DNA of 8,415 bases from the NCBI GenBank assembly GCA_904501945.1, contig CAJGCU010000095.1, forward strand, positions 1 to 8,415, in the 5' to 3' direction. The DNA is from an uncultured Bacteroidaceae bacterium (lineage in GTDB: Bacteria > Bacteroidota > Bacteroidia > Bacteroidales > Bacteroidaceae). A program made the translations under genes and the position numbers. Under the pieces are notes generated by a model that saw nothing but the letters and a program-made list of their open reading frames with translations, had not been told where the DNA came from and made no database searches. Shown in pieces: positions 5,425-8,415 of this stretch (its first letter is position 1; each line of letters begins with the position of its first letter).

Positions 5425-8415
5425 TGATTACGGCTTTGAAATCGTCGAAATCTACTTGTTCTCCATTAGGATTGCCGAGTTCAATAGAATTGGCAAGTAC
5501 TTGAGAGGCAATGTTTTCTTTAAATATGTCAAATACAGCTTTTGTCTCAGGTGTTTCTGTGATGACAACACGGATGCGGTCGGTAATATCAAATCCTTGT
5601 GATTTGCGAAGACCCTGAATTTGCTTGATAATTTTGCGGGCATTACCTTCGTTCTTCAATGCAGGCGTGATGGTGATGTCGAGAGCAACCGTTGTCGTAC
5701 CTTCGTTAGCAACGCTCCATCCAGGAATGTCTTGTGACATGATGTCAACATCTGACAATTCTATCATAGCGTCTTGTCCATCGGCCTGTAATGTTATCTG
5801 TCCGTTGGTTTCAAGTTCTGTGATTTGTGCCTGAGACATTTCTGCCACTGCATTGCTTACAGCCTTCATCATCTTGCCGAATTTCTTGCCCATCACGCGG
5901 AAGTTGCACTTTACGTTCTTCACGAGCACCTTGCCGTCCATCAGTTGCAATTCCTTTACGTTTATTTCTTTCATGATGATTTCCTTCATGCGTTCAATGC
6001 GACCGCTGAATAAGGCATCTGTGTCAGGAATAGCAATTGACTGCAATGCTTGAATCACAGGAATCTTTACTTTTTTGCGGATAGAAAGGCCCATAGAGGT
6101 TACCTTCATGGCTGCTTCCATAGCGGCTTCTAGTTCACTGTCAATGTAAGTTTCATTGAAAGTTGGGAACTTTGCCAGATGTACACTCTTTGCAGTGTCC
6201 TTTCCTGTTGCATGGTTGAGGTCACGGAAGAGTTGGTCTGCATAGAATGGTGCGTATGGTGCGATAAGGCGGCTAAGTGTGTCAAGACAGATGAAGAGGG
6301 TCTGATAAGCTGAAAGTTTGTCGGTTGTCATCTCGCCACCCCAGAAACGTGGCTTGTTCAGACGAATGTACCAGTTAGAAAGGTTGTCGATGACGAATGA
6401 CTGAATCAAACGGCCAGCTGGAGTTGGGTCGTAATCGTCCAGATATGTCTGTACATTTTTCACCAGTGTGTTCAGTTCGGAAAGCAGCCAGCGGTCGAAG
6501 TCGGGGCGGTCAGCATAGGCGATGTCAGCTTCCTTGTATTCGAAACCGTCCACATTAGCATACATCGTGAAGAATGAGTAAGCCTGCTGCAGTTTGATGA
6601 AGAATTGGCTTGTTACTTCTTTCACACCTTCAGGGTCGAATGAAAGGTTGTCCCATGGTGATGAATTGGTAATCATGTACCAACGCACAGCATCAGCGCC
6701 ATAAGTGCCGATACATTCAAACGGATTGATAACATTGCCTAAACGCTTAGACATTTTGACTCCGTTCTTGTCAAGCACAAGACCATTTGAAATGACTGCC
6801 TTGTAAGCTACAGAGTCAAATACCATTGTTGCAATGGCATGAAGCGTGAAGAACCAACCGCGTGTCTGGTCAACACCTTCGGCTATGAAATCTGCTGGAT
6901 AGGCAATTCCTTTATCAATGATTTCCTTGTTCTCAAATGGGTAGTGTACTTGTGCGTATGGCATAGCGCCAGAGTCGAACCAGACATCGATGAGGTCGAG
7001 TTCACGGGTCAGTATATTGCCTTGGTCGGATACCAATTTGATATCATCCACGTAAGGACGGTGGAGGTCAATCTTGTCATAGTTCTCTTGACTCATGTCT
7101 CCTGGCACAAATCCTTTCTCCTTTAATGGGTTTGATACCATTACACCTGCTTCCACTGCTTTTTCTATCTCGTTGTAGAGTTCTTCTACGCTGCCGATAC
7201 AGATTTCTTCGTGTGTGTCGCGGTTGCGCCAGATAGGTAAAGGTGTTCCCCAGTAGCGAGAGCGTGAGAGATTCCAGTCGTTGAGGTTCTCAAGCCATTT
7301 GCCGAAACGTCCAGTACCTGTTGACTCTGGCTTCCATTGAATGGTTTGGTTCAACTCGAACATGCGGTTTTTCTTCGCTGTTGACTTGATAAACCAAGAA
7401 TCGAGAGGGTAGTAAAGTACAGGCTTGTCGGTACGCCAGCAGTGAGGATAGTTGTGGACATGCTTCTCAATCTTGAAGGCACTTCCTTCCTCTTTCATCT
7501 CTAAGCAAAGTATTACGTTCAAGTCCATATCTTTGCTGGCTGCCTTTTCGTCATATTTGCCGCCTAGGTTGTACTTGGGGTCGTAAGCGTTCTTGACGAA
7601 ATCTCCACTATGCTTCCAGTAACTTTCATTCACACAAAGACTTGCGAACTCTTCGTTCATGTCTTCCTTTATGAAATACTTGCCTGTGAAATCTACCATT
7701 GGACGTGTGTCGCCAGCCTTGTCGATGATGAAAAGTGAGGGGATGCCTGCATCCTTTGCAACCTTTGCGTCGTCGGCACCGAAGGTTGGGGCGATGTGTA
7801 CAATACCGGTACCATCTTCTGTTGTCACATAGTCACCAGGAATCACACGGAAAGCTTCGTCTTCCTTTGCAACCACTTTGTTGTCTTCTAAAGCGCAAGG
7901 TTTAACCCAAGGCATCAGCTGTTCATAGTGCAAGCCTACAAGGTCTGTGCCTTTGCCTTTCCAAAGAATTTCGGGTTTCTCTTCTTCGCTAAACTGGAAA
8001 TAAGCAGACAGGCGTGCTTCTGCCATGATGTAGATTGCTGCCTTTTCTGTGTATGGGTTTTTGCCTTTGATGGCAATGTAGTCGATTTTTGGACCGACAC
8101 AAAGTGCTGTGTTTGATGGTAAAGTCCATGGAGTTGTCGTCCATGCGAGAATGTAAACAGGAAGTCCTGTTGTGTCAAAAGCTACAGCGTCTTTTACCTT
8201 GAATTGTGCAGTCACAGTTGTGTCTTTAACGTCACGATAACATCCTGGCTGATTCAGCTCGTGTGACGAAAGTCCTGTTCCGGCTGCTGGAGAATAAGGC
8301 TGAATTGTATATCCTTTATAGAGCAGTTCCTTGTTGTAGAGCTGCTTCAAAAGATACCATAAAGATTCGATGTATTTGTTATCGTAAGTGATGTAAGGAT
8401 GTTCCATATCCACCC
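5408..8415 (-). CDS. ileS: Isoleucyl-tRNA synthetase, IleRS2 type (5' end outside window)
   Basis: Class I synthetase that charges tRNA-Ile and hydrolyses misformed Val products; cytoplasmic. About 1002 residues are visible, and the frame is open through the right edge (…GTG GAT ATG GAA… is internal, not a start). About 140 N-terminal residues, including the HIGH signature, lie outside. In visible numbering: editing domain with TTTPWTLPSNTA (92-103) and GTGIVHIAPTFGADD (201-215, editing Asp in the ADD segment); RSRYWGTPLPIW (384-395) and DVWFDSGA (476-483) of the catalytic domain; KMSKRLGN (553-560), the ATP-binding loop; then a helical anticodon-binding domain (about 600-780) containing NWYIRLNKPRFWGG; and a C-terminal region of about 200 residues resembling DUF5915. 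KMSKR, the WGTPLPIW form and the C-terminal domain point to the eukaryote-like IleRS2 class. It is the promoter-proximal gene of the operon as far as visible; its own promoter is outside. Confidence 0.97.
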   Translation of the reverse strand, partial: VDMEHPYITYDNKYIESLWYLLKQLYNKELLYKGYTIQPYSPAAGTGLSSHELNQPGCYRDVKDTTVTAQFKVKDAVAFDTTGLPVYILAWTTTPWTLPSNTALCVGPKIDYIAIKGKNPYTEKAAIYIMAEARLSAYFQFSEEEKPEILWKGKGTDLVGLHYEQLMPWVKPCALEDNKVVAKEDEAFRVIPGDYVTTEDGTGIVHIAPTFGADDAKVAKDAGIPSLFIIDKAGDTRPMVDFTGKYFIKEDMNEEFASLCVNESYWKHSGDFVKNAYDPKYNLGGKYDEKAASKDMDLNVILCLEMKEEGSAFKIEKHVHNYPHCWRTDKPVLYYPLDSWFIKSTAKKNRMFELNQTIQWKPESTGTGRFGKWLENLNDWNLSRSRYWGTPLPIWRNRDTHEEICIGSVEELYNEIEKAVEAGVMVSNPLKEKGFVPGDMSQENYDKIDLHRPYVDDIKLVSDQGNILTRELDLIDVWFDSGAMPYAQVHYPFENKEIIDKGIAYPADFIAEGVDQTRGWFFTLHAIATMVFDSVAYKAVISNGLVLDKNGVKMSKRLGNVINPFECIGTYGADAVRWYMITNSSPWDNLSFDPEGVKEVTSQFFIKLQQAYSFFTMYANVDGFEYKEADIAYADRPDFDRWLLSELNTLVKNVQTYLDDYDPTPAGRLIQSFVIDNLSNWYIRLNKPRFWGGEMTTDKLSAYQTLFICLDTLSRLIAPYAPFYADQLFRDLNHATGKDTAKSVHLAKFPTFNETYIDSELEAAMEAAMKVTSMGLSIRKKVKIPVIQALQSIAIPDTDALFSGRIERMKEIIMKEINVKELQLMDGKVLVKNVKCNFRVMGKKFGKMMKAVSNAVAEMSQAQITELETNGQITLQADGQDAMIELSDVDIMSQDIPGWSVANEGTTTVALDITITPALKNEGNARKIIKQIQGLRKSQGFDITDRIRVVITETPETKAVFDIFKENIASQVLANSIELGNPNGEQVDFDDFKAVINVTKD

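Noticed and set aside
5174..5602. 142-codon plus-strand ORF across the ileS/lspA junction
   Set aside because: Opposes two certain genes (ileS and lspA); its Met- and Asn-rich sequence is typical of antisense reading.
1..8415. CRISPR array, tRNA or rRNA genes, insertion sequence, toxin-antitoxin or phage-defence cassette
   Set aside because: I saw no direct-repeat arrays, tRNA-like cloverleaf, transposase motifs or terminal inverted repeats. The gene content is housekeeping plus one secreted peptidase.

Overview
The window looks like a core chromosomal segment of a Bacteroidales bacterium, probably Prevotellaceae-like. The signs are an eukaryote-like (IleRS2-type) isoleucyl-tRNA synthetase, a signal peptidase II with the long insert typical of Bacteroidetes, a DUF4296 lipoprotein directly behind it, a secreted S9 peptidase, A/T-rich leaders without clear Shine-Dalgarno sequences, and moderate GC. 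The genus is inferred from protein style and was not tested by a search.

Left part (plus strand): bases 1-130 are GC-rich and read as the 3' end of an unidentified gene. A hairpin followed by T-rich sequence (107-140) looks like a terminator. An AT-rich gene-free stretch (about 131-328) follows, with one candidate Bacteroidetes -7 element. Then come a secreted S9-family serine peptidase of 825 aa (329-2806) and, 45 bp later, a TrmH/SpoU-family RNA 2'-O-methyltransferase (2852-3622).

Right part (minus strand, read from the right edge leftwards): ileS (5' end outside the window), lspA, a DUF4296 lipoprotein and a small 82-aa ORF. Spacings are a 17-bp overlap, a 4-bp ATGA overlap and a 3-bp gap, so this is almost certainly one transcript. 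The operon pairs a housekeeping tRNA synthetase with the lipoprotein signal peptidase and a lipoprotein that peptidase should process.

The plus- and minus-strand blocks converge at 3560-3622, where the small ORF runs 63 bp into the 3' end of the methyltransferase gene. A hairpin plus T-run at 3734-3771, inside the small ORF on the opposite strand, could terminate the plus-strand transcript.

I found no mobile element, CRISPR array, tRNA, rRNA or defence system. The items most worth a second look are the tight ileS-lspA-lipoprotein coupling without the dksA-type gene I expect there, the convergent overlap with its embedded terminator, and the composition break near base 130. I see no convincing novel system.
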